From assembly GCA_017557665.1 (NCBI GenBank), contig JAFYYI010000031.1:1-64000 (forward strand): DNA of 64,000 nucleotides, written 5' to 3'. The notes under the pieces are model-generated. The model did no database searches. It was not told where the DNA came from and was given only the letters and a program-made list of their open reading frames with translations. Position numbers and translations under genes: made by a program. Within the stretch, counting starts at the first letter, position 1. Every line of letters begins with the position of its first letter. The stretch is from Muribaculaceae bacterium. Its GTDB lineage: Bacteria > Bacteroidota > Bacteroidia > Bacteroidales > Muribaculaceae. This document shows, piece by piece, positions 7,891 to 19,100 of this stretch.

Positions 7891-8489
7891 AAGTAACGGA
7901 TGCGGTTAAACGGACTGCCGTCGCCACCCTCGGGATAAATCTTACGGAAGCCCACGGGCAACTGCTCCTCCACCTTCTCGGGGACGATGCTCACCCCCCT
8001 GAAGAGGGTTGGCAGGAAGCGGGCGATATTGACACGCACCTTGACTTTCCAGTGCGGTGGGTCAAAAGTGAGCGTCGATGCCGTGGAATTGAGTGTTGCC
8101 ACACATTCCAGCGGCTTGATCAGCGTCATGCGGTCACGCTGGCTGTAGAGCCACAGGCGGTACTTGTTGTCCACCGCGCTCGAAGCGATGTATCCGATGA
8201 CGGTTCCGGGCATGAGAGAGATGTCAGGGCTTTCCAGCAGGATGATGCGGTAGCCGATGTTGTGCTTGCCCTTGTACCGCTCGATGCCGAGGGTCATTTC
8301 CTCGTTGGGATAATACCAGATGCCCTCCAGAGGCTGCATGTCGGTCTCGTCGAGCCTCACGCGCATCGAGTCCACATCCAAGCCGTCAAGAACCACCGAC
8401 TTCTTGGGCACATGAGTGCCTGCCGATGCCACCAGGGGCAGCATGACAAGCAACATGATGATCAAGAGGTCGCGTCGTGTCATGAGCAA
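7887..8489 (-). CDS. Secreted protein of unknown function
   Basis: A 200-residue protein with an N-terminal signal sequence (residues 1-23, core LLIIMLLVMLPLVASA). The mature part is mostly beta-type, with GIWYYPNEEMTLGIERY and GYRIILLES segments, reminiscent of lipocalin-like small periplasmic proteins. No family is assigned. It is separated from the DUF3078 gene upstream by 3 bases and overlaps the downstream gene, so it belongs to a tightly packed operon. Met3 (8483) is a possible alternative start. Confidence 0.75.
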   Translation of the reverse strand: MLMTRRDLLIIMLLVMLPLVASAGTHVPKKSVVLDGLDVDSMRVRLDETDMQPLEGIWYYPNEEMTLGIERYKGKHNIGYRIILLESPDISLMPGTVIGYIASSAVDNKYRLWLYSQRDRMTLIKPLECVATLNSTASTLTFDPPHWKVKVRVNIARFLPTLFRGVSIVPEKVEEQLPVGFRKIYPEGGDGSPFNRIRYL

Positions 8490-8492
8490 CTG

Positions 8493-9740
8493 CTAGTTGA
8501 CGGTAGCGAAACGATAAACCACACCCAAGCTGAGGATTTCCTTGAACTGCCAGTAGTTCCAATCATCATCACGAGCACGAGAGCGGTCAAAGCGCAGGTG
8601 GGTGTAGAGCTGAGTGGTGAGATACTTGCCGATGGCAAGGTCAAGCGTGTTCTCCCAGTCGCCCTGCACATACTCGTAGTTGGTGAACATATAAAGCCTG
8701 GAAGTGAACATCACATTGGGGGTGAAGCGCCACAGCCACTTGGCCTCGAAGTTGCTACCGAAGGTGCTCTTGCTGTGATGTCCAGCATTGATGCCGAAAC
8801 GCGTGGGGTCGATATCGTCGATATTGCGGCAATACTTCAGGTTATAGGACAGCGGAGCGATGGCAAGCGTGAACATGCGGTCGTCGGCCTTCTTGTAGCT
8901 GTAGGTCATACCGAGACCGATATTCAACTCGGCCGGGGAGAGGAAAGCGGCAGTCATCGTCCGGGTGTTGGTCTTGTAGTTGTTCAGGAACTGGGTGGTG
9001 AACTGCAACATGGCACTGTAGTACCAGTTCTTCACTGCCTTGTAACCCAGTTGTGAAGTGAACAGGAAGTTGTCCTCGTTAATCATGTACTTGCGGATGC
9101 TGTCGCCATGGGTGGTGGCTATACCCAGCTTATAAGACAACGCATTGTTGAACAGCCAGTTGGGATGCACATCCTGATTGAGGTTGCAGTTCCAGTTGAT
9201 GGACCCCAAGAGGGCGAGGTTGTTCTCGCCGCCCTGATACCAGTTTCCGCTGATATAGGCCTGGGTGAACTGCAACGACGCGTTGAACACGTGCAGCCAG
9301 TCGTGTATGGGTTGCACCGGGGCATCGGGAGGAGTGACATCCTCGACAACGACTTGGGCAGGGGCAACGGTGAGGAGTCCCTGACGCGGGTCGACAGTGA
9401 TGACACCTTCGGGAGGCGCTTCGGCCAGGCGGTTGGCGTTATAGGCCACGAGCTGTGGATTTTCAATCATCGCACGCTGACGCACCTGCTGGGTGTGTTG
9501 TGAGTTATCCATCGCCTCTTGCAGCCACTGATCGCCGGCTTCGAGGTGATACAGATCGCCACTGGATGCGCCGGGCATGCCAGCTTGATGGGCCACTGGA
9601 ACATAGTGATCATAGACCAGCGGCGCATAGAGCATACTGGACTCCACATCGGGCCTATCACCGTCGATAGCGGCAACTGGCAGACTCACTGCCATGAGCG
9701 CGGCAATGGTCAAGCAAACTTGTAATGTAACGTGTCTCAT
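8493..9740 (-). CDS. DUF3078 outer-membrane beta-barrel protein
   Basis: A 415-residue protein with signal peptide (residues 1-24, ending PVAA). The C-terminal 270 residues match the DUF3078 pattern: ISGNWYQGGENNLALLGSIN, then NWLFNNALSYKLG, and a last strand LGVVYRFATVN ending close to a barrel-type C terminus. DUF3078 proteins are predicted outer-membrane barrels of Bacteroidota with no assigned substrate. Residues 25-150 form a Pro/Ala/Gln-rich periplasmic or surface extension ahead of the barrel. It is in an operon with the two small secreted proteins downstream. Confidence 0.85.
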   Translation of the reverse strand: MRHVTLQVCLTIAALMAVSLPVAAIDGDRPDVESSMLYAPLVYDHYVPVAHQAGMPGASSGDLYHLEAGDQWLQEAMDNSQHTQQVRQRAMIENPQLVAYNANRLAEAPPEGVITVDPRQGLLTVAPAQVVVEDVTPPDAPVQPIHDWLHVFNASLQFTQAYISGNWYQGGENNLALLGSINWNCNLNQDVHPNWLFNNALSYKLGIATTHGDSIRKYMINEDNFLFTSQLGYKAVKNWYYSAMLQFTTQFLNNYKTNTRTMTAAFLSPAELNIGLGMTYSYKKADDRMFTLAIAPLSYNLKYCRNIDDIDPTRFGINAGHHSKSTFGSNFEAKWLWRFTPNVMFTSRLYMFTNYEYVQGDWENTLDLAIGKYLTTQLYTHLRFDRSRARDDDWNYWQFKEILSLGVVYRFATVN

Positions 9741-9778
9741 ATCGGGTATCTCATTATTGTTGGTTGATTCTGAATGGG

Positions 9779-10375
9779 TTAAGCATCATAGAGTTTTTCC
9801 TTCTTGGTGCTGCGCTGCTGCTCCTTTTTCTGCTCACGGTCAGCTTTTTGCTTGCTCTGCACCTTCTGCCGCTTACGCTGATGGTTAGGCTGGTCCTTGT
9901 GCTCGGCAAAGCTTTTGATCATGTCCTCGACGACCTCGCGGTTGCCATAGAGGTAAACCACGGTCACCTCAACGATGAGGTTCTGCCGCTTGGAAACCAG
10001 GTCGGCAATAATGGCTCGCGACCCGTCGGGCAGCGTGCCGTCGATGCTGTAGGTTTTCTTGAAACCCTTGACCTTGATCTTACTGTCATGCAGGTCATAC
10101 ATGTTGTAGCCCATCGCCTTGCGTTGCAGGTTCTCGGTCAGCAGTTTCTTCTCGTCGCCCTTGTCCTGGCTGTAGAGTTGAATGGTCATCACCATGTCCT
10201 CCCACTGCACCTCAAAGCGTGTGGGTGAGTTAAAGGTGACGAAACCGTCATCAGGGGTCTCGAACGAGAGGTCATAGCGGCTCCACTGATAAACTGTCGC
10301 GGCTGCCGGCAGAGCACTGAAAAGCGCAAAGAGCAGCAGCGAGGTGATAGCTAACGATTTGAAAAACTGTTTCAT
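9779..10375 (-). CDS. Secreted protein with basic, Lys/Gln-rich tail
   Basis: A 198-residue protein with signal peptide (residues 1-26, ending AAA). Residues 27-155 form a small mixed domain containing YQWSRYDLSFETPDDGFVTF and DLVSKRQNLIVEVTVVYLYG. Residues 160-198 are an unusual run of Lys, Gln, Arg and Glu that should be disordered and strongly positive. The tail could bind nucleic acid or an anionic envelope polymer, but this is only inference. It lies between the DUF3078 and GH25 genes on the same strand with short gaps. Confidence 0.7.
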   Translation of the reverse strand: MKQFFKSLAITSLLLFALFSALPAAATVYQWSRYDLSFETPDDGFVTFNSPTRFEVQWEDMVMTIQLYSQDKGDEKKLLTENLQRKAMGYNMYDLHDSKIKVKGFKKTYSIDGTLPDGSRAIIADLVSKRQNLIVEVTVVYLYGNREVVEDMIKSFAEHKDQPNHQRKRQKVQSKQKADREQKKEQQRSTKKEKLYDA

Positions 10376-10397
10376 AGCTGTGGGGGAGAGTTTATCC

Positions 10398-11168
10398 TTA
10401 TGAAGGTCGTTTCACTTGATCGAGGTAGGTTTGCCACTCACGCTTGCTGCCGAGGAACACATTGAGATCGACATCGCCCTTGACACCTGCCACTTTACCC
10501 TCGTGATTGTACTGCTGTATGCGGTGCCCTATCTGGGACTGCAGGTCTTCAGGACTCGTGAAAGAGCAGAGCCACAGGTCGCAATCGGTGAGCATATCCT
10601 TGTAATACTTCTTATAACCGTCCATGTTGGTGTAAATCATCACCTGGTAGCCCTGGTCGTTCAGACAGGTAATCATTTCCAACAGGCGTTGCACAGCGAC
10701 ATCACGCTTGGTAGTCGCACCATTGCCCCAATCGTCCTCGAGATCGATGACTACAGGCAAATCCAGCGTTTTGCCCTTAATGACCCTCAACAGGTTATCG
10801 GCCTGTTCACGGCCCGTGCGGTTCTTGCGGAAGAAATGGTAGGCGCCCACCTTGAGACCCGCTTCATGTGCCGCCTTGTAGTTAGAGGCAAAGGCATCGT
10901 CCCTGTAGGTCTTGCCCTCGCTCGCCTTGATGAAGACAAACTGGTAGTTGTCGTCGCGCACTTTCTCGAAGTCAATCTTGCCGTTGTGCTTCGACACATC
11001 GATGCCGGCCACAGGATAGCGGAACCTGTCCACTGGAACCGAATGGGGCAAAATGTAGTGCCAAAAGACAGATCCCCCCAATAACACACCAAGTGAGGCC
11101 GCTCCAATCAGGAGCAGCCACTTGATATAGTCGGGTTTTGTCTTCACTTGGCTTCTACCCATAGGCAA
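10398..11168 (-). CDS. Glycoside hydrolase family 25 (lysozyme-like muramidase)
   Basis: A 256-residue protein. A single membrane-spanning segment at residues about 16-37 anchors the enzyme. The GH25 domain follows: AGIDVSKHNGKIDFEKV with the first catalytic-site Asp, FIKASEGKTY, GAYHFFR, and the DxE-type motif VVIDLEDDWGN carrying the catalytic acid. It ends with the canonical IQQYNHEGKVAGVKGDVDLN. GH25 enzymes cleave the beta-1,4 bond in peptidoglycan. Full-length domain. It is 13 bases downstream of the TM2 gene. Confidence 0.94.
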   Translation of the reverse strand: MPMGRSQVKTKPDYIKWLLLIGAASLGVLLGGSVFWHYILPHSVPVDRFRYPVAGIDVSKHNGKIDFEKVRDDNYQFVFIKASEGKTYRDDAFASNYKAAHEAGLKVGAYHFFRKNRTGREQADNLLRVIKGKTLDLPVVIDLEDDWGNGATTKRDVAVQRLLEMITCLNDQGYQVMIYTNMDGYKKYYKDMLTDCDLWLCSFTSPEDLQSQIGHRIQQYNHEGKVAGVKGDVDLNVFLGSKREWQTYLDQVKRPS

Positions 11169-11181
11169 TCGGGATAAATGG

Positions 11182-11688
11182 CTAGAATATCGGGAAGGAT
11201 GTCGGGCAATTCACCCACTTTCTCTCAAATTCCTCCTGAGAGCAAGTGAACATCATGATTCCCTGAATCAGCGAAACGATAGCCGTCACTGCGGCAAGAA
11301 CACCGCAAGAAAAAATCGCTATGAGCAGGAAGACGATACCGCCAGTGGACTTGCCCAAATAGAAGTAGTGCACACCCAACGTTCCAAGCAGGATGGCCAA
11401 CAGTCCGGCCAAACCACGGCTCTTGCCAGAGGGACCCTCGTCAAAGATGTTACCAGTGGATTGAGGCTGCTGATAGGCATACTGCGGCTGCTGGTAAGGG
11501 GGCTGCTGATATCCTTGTTGCTGATACCCCTGCTGCTGATACCCCTGCTGATAAGGCGGTTGTTGAGGTGGCTGTTGCCCGTTGTAAACCACGTCGGTCT
11601 CGGCACCACAATATGGGCATTTCACACGATTAACTCTCTCTTCAGTGCTGTACTGTTTTCCGCACTGTGGACAATTGTGGATATACAT
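11182..11688 (-). CDS. Zinc-ribbon, Gln/Tyr-repeat, TM2-domain membrane protein
   Basis: A 168-residue protein in three parts. Residues 1-30 form a zinc ribbon with CPQC and CPYC pairs. Residues 38-75 are low-complexity repeats built from QQGYQ and PPYQQ units. Residues 90-150 form a TM2 domain, with the GLAGLLAILLGTLGVHYFYLG signature of two helices joined by a short loop, followed by further hydrophobic sequence. TM2 proteins are small membrane proteins of unclear function. The architecture recalls the two zinc-ribbon/repeat/TM proteins at 47085 and 52950, though those lack TM2. Confidence 0.85.
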   Translation of the reverse strand: MYIHNCPQCGKQYSTEERVNRVKCPYCGAETDVVYNGQQPPQQPPYQQGYQQQGYQQQGYQQPPYQQPQYAYQQPQSTGNIFDEGPSGKSRGLAGLLAILLGTLGVHYFYLGKSTGGIVFLLIAIFSCGVLAAVTAIVSLIQGIMMFTCSQEEFERKWVNCPTSFPIF

Positions 11689-11776
11689 AGTCGTTAGTTG
11701 TTAATTGTTAGTAATTTTACCTATTAGACGCACGAGAACCTTAAAAAGTTACATGAGCAGTCGTTTTTTCACAGAA

Positions 11777-13873
11777 TCAGCGACGGCGCTTGGTATTTCC
11801 ACCTCCGGCACGTTGTTTCTGCTGCTGTTGCTGCATCTTCTGGGCTTCCTCCAGGCGCTGCATGAACTTGGATTTCTTTTTAGGCTTGCTAGAGTTGGCA
11901 GCGATGGTGGCACGCACCTTGTCCTCGGTGACAAAGAGACGGCAGCTGTAGGTCTGGATGATGGTGATCAACAGTGAGATGAAGTAGTAGTAGCTCAGAC
12001 CCGATGCATAGCCGTTGAACCAGAAGAGGAACATCAGCGGCATCAGGTACATCATCCACTTCATGCCGGGCATCGACTGTGACGAGGCCTGCGACTTGGT
12101 GGTGATGTAGGTGTAGATGATGTTGGTCACAGTCATCAACAGGCAGAAGAGACTCAAGTGATTACCGAACATGCTGGAAATGAACGGAATATGGGTACTC
12201 CATTCAAAAATCTTGTCGGGGGCGCTCAAGTCATTGGCCCACAGGAACGACTGACCTCGCAACTCGATGCACGAGGGGAAGAAGGTGAACATCGCGATGA
12301 GGATGGGCATCTGCAACAGCATGGGCAAGCAGCCGCCGAAGGGGCTGGCACCAGCCAAGCGATAGAGTTCCATCGTCTTCTGCTGTTTCTTCATGGCATC
12401 TTCCTGATTGGGATACTGCTCGTTGATCTTGGCGATATCGGGAGCCAGGATGCGCATCTTGGCCTGCGAGATGTAGCTCTTGTAGGTCAGCGGCGAGAGG
12501 ACAATCTTGATGAGGATGGTGAGCAACAGAATGATGATACCGTAGTTGCTGATGAACTTGCCGAGCCAGTCAAACACGGGGATAATCACGCCAGTGTTAA
12601 TCCATCGGAACAGCTTCCAGCCCAGAGGGATGAGGCGAGTGAGCTTCAGGTCCTCCTTGGGCGAGAACTTGTCGTAGCTGGCCAGGGTGTGGTAGCGGTT
12701 GGGGCCCAGGTAGAAGTAGAACGAGGCCGGAACGGGCTTGTCGCTCGAGTAGGGAATCATCGTGTGGATGTTCACGTCCTTGAGGTAGTTCTCATACTCG
12801 GGGGTCTCCTTCTTGATGGCGCGGCTGTTCATCTTAGCCGTAGCAAAGACGCTGTCGGCGATGAGCACCGTCGAGAAGAATTGGTTCTTGGCGCTCACCC
12901 ATTTGAGGTTGTCCTTGATTTCCTTCTCGTCGTCTCCACTCTCGCTCGTGGTCTCGACGTCACCGCCCTTGCCGGCAAACTTGTAGCTGATACCGCTCCA
13001 TCGCTCCTCGAAGGTCTTACCCTCCTCGTGACGCGAAATCCTCTGGTACCAGTCAAAGTCCACCAGGTTGATGTTCAAGGGGATAATCTGGTTCATGCCC
13101 TTCTGCACCATCTCCATGCGAACCATGTAGGAGCCGGGCACCAAGGTATATTTCAGTCCCCACTGAGCACCTCCGTCGAGCTCAAGGTTCATCATCACAG
13201 TGCTGTCGTTGAGCTTTTGGGGCGTGAAGTAGAAGTTCTTGGTCTCGAAGCGCTGGGTGTTGTTGCTCAACGTGAAGCTGTAGTCATTTTCACCCTTGTC
13301 AAAGAGAACCATCTGCGGCGACTTGAAGGTCTTGTAACCCTTCAAGGTGGCACGCGCGATGATGCCGCCCTTGGTGCTCAATTCCACTTTGAGGGAGTCG
13401 TTCTCGAGCTTCACAAACTGCTCAGTGCCCGACAACGAAGCAGCAAACGAGCCATTCTTGGTATACACGTCAAGAGCTCGCTGCACGGCCTGCACCGCCA
13501 GATTGTGGGTGGCAGGGTCGCTACTGGTGGTGCTTGTCACCTCGTCCCATTTCACGGTCTTGTTGCCAACAGTGACGGTGCCGTCCACCTTGCCGTCCTT
13601 CAACGAGAGCAGCACGCCCTCGTTGTTGATGGTGGCATTGTCCTCAGGCATATTCTCGAGGACGCTCATGAGGTGGGTCAGCTCGTCGGTCGACAACGTG
13701 TCAACGTCACCGGCGGCGATGTCGCGTTGCTGCTCAGCCTTCTGAGCAGCGGCGATAGAGTCCATCTGTCGCTGACGCTCTGCCAACTCGGCCTCACTCG
13801 GCTTGTTAAGCCACATGAAACCGAAGATGACCACAGCCATCAACAACATTCCAATTAAAGTATTCTTATCCAT
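11777..13873 (-). CDS. yidC: Membrane protein insertase YidC
   Basis: A 698-residue YidC/Oxa1-type insertase that places and folds inner-membrane proteins, alone or with SecYEG. The N-terminal anchor starts MDKNTLIGMLLMAVVIFGF. A large periplasmic P1 domain occupies residues about 60-350. The C-terminal 60KD_IMP domain has the conserved transmembrane bundle, including PLTYKSYISQAKMRILAP and GGCLPMLLQMPILIAMFTFF. The tail is Lys/Arg/Gln-rich, typical for ribosome contact. The ATG at 13873 is chosen over an in-frame extension to 14020 because of the anchor sequence. It follows pyrG by 16 bases and is probably cotranscribed from 15530-15561. Confidence 0.97.
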   Translation of the reverse strand: MDKNTLIGMLLMAVVIFGFMWLNKPSEAELAERQRQMDSIAAAQKAEQQRDIAAGDVDTLSTDELTHLMSVLENMPEDNATINNEGVLLSLKDGKVDGTVTVGNKTVKWDEVTSTTSSDPATHNLAVQAVQRALDVYTKNGSFAASLSGTEQFVKLENDSLKVELSTKGGIIARATLKGYKTFKSPQMVLFDKGENDYSFTLSNNTQRFETKNFYFTPQKLNDSTVMMNLELDGGAQWGLKYTLVPGSYMVRMEMVQKGMNQIIPLNINLVDFDWYQRISRHEEGKTFEERWSGISYKFAGKGGDVETTSESGDDEKEIKDNLKWVSAKNQFFSTVLIADSVFATAKMNSRAIKKETPEYENYLKDVNIHTMIPYSSDKPVPASFYFYLGPNRYHTLASYDKFSPKEDLKLTRLIPLGWKLFRWINTGVIIPVFDWLGKFISNYGIIILLLTILIKIVLSPLTYKSYISQAKMRILAPDIAKINEQYPNQEDAMKKQQKTMELYRLAGASPFGGCLPMLLQMPILIAMFTFFPSCIELRGQSFLWANDLSAPDKIFEWSTHIPFISSMFGNHLSLFCLLMTVTNIIYTYITTKSQASSQSMPGMKWMMYLMPLMFLFWFNGYASGLSYYYFISLLITIIQTYSCRLFVTEDKVRATIAANSSKPKKKSKFMQRLEEAQKMQQQQQKQRAGGGNTKRRR

Positions 13874-13889
13874 ATTATAATTATTGTTT

Positions 13890-15590
<1,701 letters not shown>

Positions 15591-15640
15591 TCAGACACAC
15601 CTCGGGGCGCGGAACCCCAAAAAGCTCTAGGTGTCCGTCA

Positions 15641-16044
15641 AAGATCGTTTAAGATGAAGCTGGCAGGGACACGAGTTCATGCGGGCGAAACACCCGGAGG
15701 GTGTCATTTGAGTAACCGGGGGCGTCTGCCAACGAAGCGAGTGTAGCGAGTGAAGTGGCAGGCACCCCCGGCGCAGCAATCTGTCCATATCGTCGCTGGA
15801 GGCGACCCCATTAACCATAATCATCAAGGGGGTCGCCTCCAGCGACATTCGTTTGTATGGCCTTACCCGTGGTGCTGCTGACGCTCTCGCTCCGCTCGAT
15901 TGTCAGCAGCACCACGGGTTACTCAAAGGCTCGCCCCTCGGGCGAGAGCAGACCTAATGTAAGCCCCAAGACTGATTGACGCGCATCGTTAATTATCAAT
16001 CAATGGATTAGAACAATCAAATAGATTCTTACCGAGCACTAATG
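15641..16044. repeat. 404-bp dispersed multi-hairpin repeat, copy A
   Basis: Homologous to copies B (20185-20664) and C (40807-41210), and the same length as C. It contains successive inverted repeats: ACACCC/GGGTGT (15690-15704); a long imperfect stem around 15714-15770; an 18-bp perfect stem (15792-15809 with 15829-15846); an 18-bp perfect stem (15865-15882 with 15902-15919); and CTCGCCC/GGGCGAG near 15930-15947. There is no credible ORF: the 73-codon minus ORF inside it is a by-product of the stems. It occupies most of the gene-free stretch 15513-16135. Confidence 0.85.
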
Positions 16045-16084
16045 AAAAAAAGCAGGCGGCCCCATCAGGGGTCGCCTGTTTTTT
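16045..16084. terminator. Terminator of the large paralog at 16136
   Basis: An 11-bp stem (16053-16063 with 16068-16078, one wobble) is flanked by an A-run on one side and a T-run on the other, so it works in both directions. On the minus strand it terminates the paralog gene. Confidence 0.75.
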
Positions 16085-16135
16085 AGTCAGCTATCGGCTG
16101 TAGCTTGATCGCTATAGCCTGAAGCTTGAGACGGA

Positions 16136-19100
16136 TTACTTCATCACCTTAACGGCGCTGCTGGTACCGTCGGTGTAGGTGGTAACGACGATGGTCATGC
16201 CGTTAGCCTCCTGCATCTCCTGACCGGCCATGTTGAAGTAGCGTACGCTAGCAACGGTCTTGCCACCGTTCATCTCGTTGATGCTGGTGGGATCGGGCTG
16301 CTGCTCCTTCTTGGTAACGGTTACCTCAACGGGCTCGCTCTCCATAATCTCACCGTTCTCATAGGTTGCAACGGCAACTACGGTTACGGTATAGGTCTCA
16401 TTCTCGCGAGCGAAACTCTCGGGGTTCTCTACCTCGTGGCGTTCACCTTCCTCGTCAACAGTGTACAGAGTTACGGTGCCGTGGTCGGCAGCTGCGCCCT
16501 CGATGATACCCTCAACAACTACGTCCTCGTCGTTGGTCTGGATGGTCACCTTAGGAGCTACGGGAGTGTAGTCGGGAGTTACGGGCTCCTTAGCGGGGAT
16601 AACCACGCGCTGGGTAGCGGTAGCATCGTTGTAGCCTTCGCCCTCGTTGTTGATAGCGGTAACGAAGATTACCAGGTCTTCCTCACCCTCGGCGGGACGG
16701 TTAACGGTGTAGGGGTTGGTTACCTCTTCGCCATCAACCAGCAGCTGGGTGCAAGGATCAGCGCTGATGGTGTAAGCATCGTCACCCTCGGTAACGGTGA
16801 TCACGGGAGTAGCGGAATCCTGTTTCTGCTTTGCGGGAACGGTTACCTGCTTGTAAACAACCTCACTGTCATAGTCCTCACCTTCCTTGGTGGTGTAGGC
16901 GCTGAACATGATGGTCTGCTCTACGTAGGTCTGCTCTACGATGCAGGGGTTCTCAACAACAACGCCGTCCTTCATCAGAACGATCTCATGACCACGGTCC
17001 AGAGTAGCGGTCATCGTGAAGGTCTCCTCATTCCAGTTCAAAACGGGAGCGGGAGCATAGGTAGCCTCGCGTGCGGGCAGATTCCAAGCGGTGCGAACGT
17101 TGTTACTGTTCTCACGGCCTTCGCCCTTAACCTGGCAGAAGAAGGCACCCTCCTGGTCGTACAGAGCCTGAGCTGCGATCTTGTAGCGATAGGGGCTGGT
17201 GTAACCAACTACCTCTTCACCATCGATATAGAGCGTACCGCCCTCTTCCCAGGTGATGGTAGCATACAGGAAGCCGTCCTCAGATACGGCGTCGTCAATA
17301 ACGATAACGGGATCAGCCCATACAGTGGGAGCGGGCTTGGTCCAGGTGCGGCTCTCGGTAGCGGTCTTGTCATTGTAACCCTCGGCGCTTACAACAACCT
17401 CGAAGGTCATGGGCACACCGTCCTCGAGCTGATAGCTCTCGGCAACGGGCTCACCATTAACGGTGATGGTAACGGTCTCGGGATCACCCTCGCCAGGAAC
17501 GTAGCTAACGGTTACAACACCGTTCTCATCGGGCTCGCTAACTACGATCTCACCAGCCAGATCCAACAGAACGGGAGCGGGCTTGTTCCAAGTGCGAGTC
17601 TCCTCAGCGGTCTTGTCATTGTAACCCTCGGCGCTTACAACAACCTCGAAGGTCATGGGCACACCGTCCTCGAGCTGATAGCTCTCGGCAACGGGCTCAC
17701 CATTAACGGTGATGGTAACGGTCTCGGGACCGTCATAGGTTACGGTTACAACACCATTCTCATCGGGCTCGCTAACTACGATGTTACCAGTCAGATCCTC
17801 CAACACGGGAGTCTCACCGGGCTTCTCAACGTAGAGGACAGCGTAGGTCGTCTCAGAGGTGCTAGTCGTGGGACCAAAGTCGTTCAGACGGCTCTTCTTG
17901 ATGGGATAGTTGTAGTCGCCGTCAGTCATGCTGAAGTTAGAAGTGCTAATCTTCCACATGTAGTACGTCGAGCTGGCAGCATCTACAATCTTAAACTTGT
18001 TGCTACCACCAACAGCCAGATACTTGCCATCGGGCAGCTGAACGGGCCAGTAGGTCTGGCTGAACTGAGTCATCGGCTCACCAAGGGTCAGAATGGTAAC
18101 ATCCTCGGTTGCCTCGGCCTCGTCACCATTAAGGGTAATGGCAACACCAGCAGCGGTCGAGTTGTTAGTTACAGCACCCATTGCATATTCACCAGCAACC
18201 AAGATGTAGTGCTTGCCAGCAACGAGCTGGTCAGCGCTGGTCACCTTAACGAAGGTAGTGGTCTCAACGGGCGTGGGAGGAACGTAAGCGGGAACAGTGA
18301 AGGTAAGGGTGGTGGGCTCAGAAGCCTGATAGGTATCACCCTCAGTAGTGTAAGCGGTAACGGTTACCTCATAGTCAGCATCCTGACGAGGATAGCTGTA
18401 GTCACCGTCGTAAACCAGATCACCATCGGTGTTGGGATCCTTGGTTACGGTAACAACAACTGCGTCGGCAGTAGTGTTGGTGGTGATGGTGGGAGCGTTA
18501 GCTGCCTTCTTGTTCAGCTTGTTCAGCGTGTAAGTATCAGTTGCATAAGCGGGGGTGTAGGGAGCACCGGGGTTGTTCTCGGCCTCAACAACAATCACCT
18601 TCTCTGCATCATAGCCAGCCTGGATGAAGTTGCTGTTATAAACCTCGCCGTTAACCTTAATGGTGTAGCTGGTAGCGTTGGTTACAACAACCTGTACGCT
18701 AGAAATCTGACCATTGTAGGGGTTCTCGTTGAAGGTGATAACGGGGGTCTCAGCCTGCTGCTCCTGCTGTGCCTGGAAGGTGTAGCTATCGGTTACCTCA
18801 TTGCTGGTAACATCACCCTTCTTGGCCTGAGCGGTTACGTTAACAACCTGCTCCTCAAGGAGGTTCTCGTGCTCAACAGTGTAAACGTAGGGGTTGCCCT
18901 CTACCTCCTCACCGTTCACGATCAGGGTAGCACCCTCTTCAGCGGTAACGGTAACGGTCAGAATGTTGTTCTCCTCAGCGAAAGAGATCACGGGATCAGC
19001 AACGGTAACGGGAGTCGGCTCCTTGTCCTTGTTGATGATCTTCAGCGACATGGCATAGCTATCATCGAGACGAACCTCATAACCCTGGCTGGCAGAAGTC

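Noticed and set aside
12158..13858. Long plus-strand ORF (566 codons) opposite yidC, and similar long antisense ORFs opposite pyrG, the surface paralogs and the dockerin protein
   Set aside because: These are antisense shadows caused by codon bias in well-supported genes on the other strand. Their translations are rich in Val, Gly, His and Leu without domains.
15627..15848. Minus-strand ORF (73 codons) inside hairpin repeat copy A, with similar ORFs at 20087-20347 and 40744-40953
   Set aside because: The encoded sequences are produced by the repeat stems. They differ in frame integrity and ends between copies and have no start context, so they are by-products and not genes.
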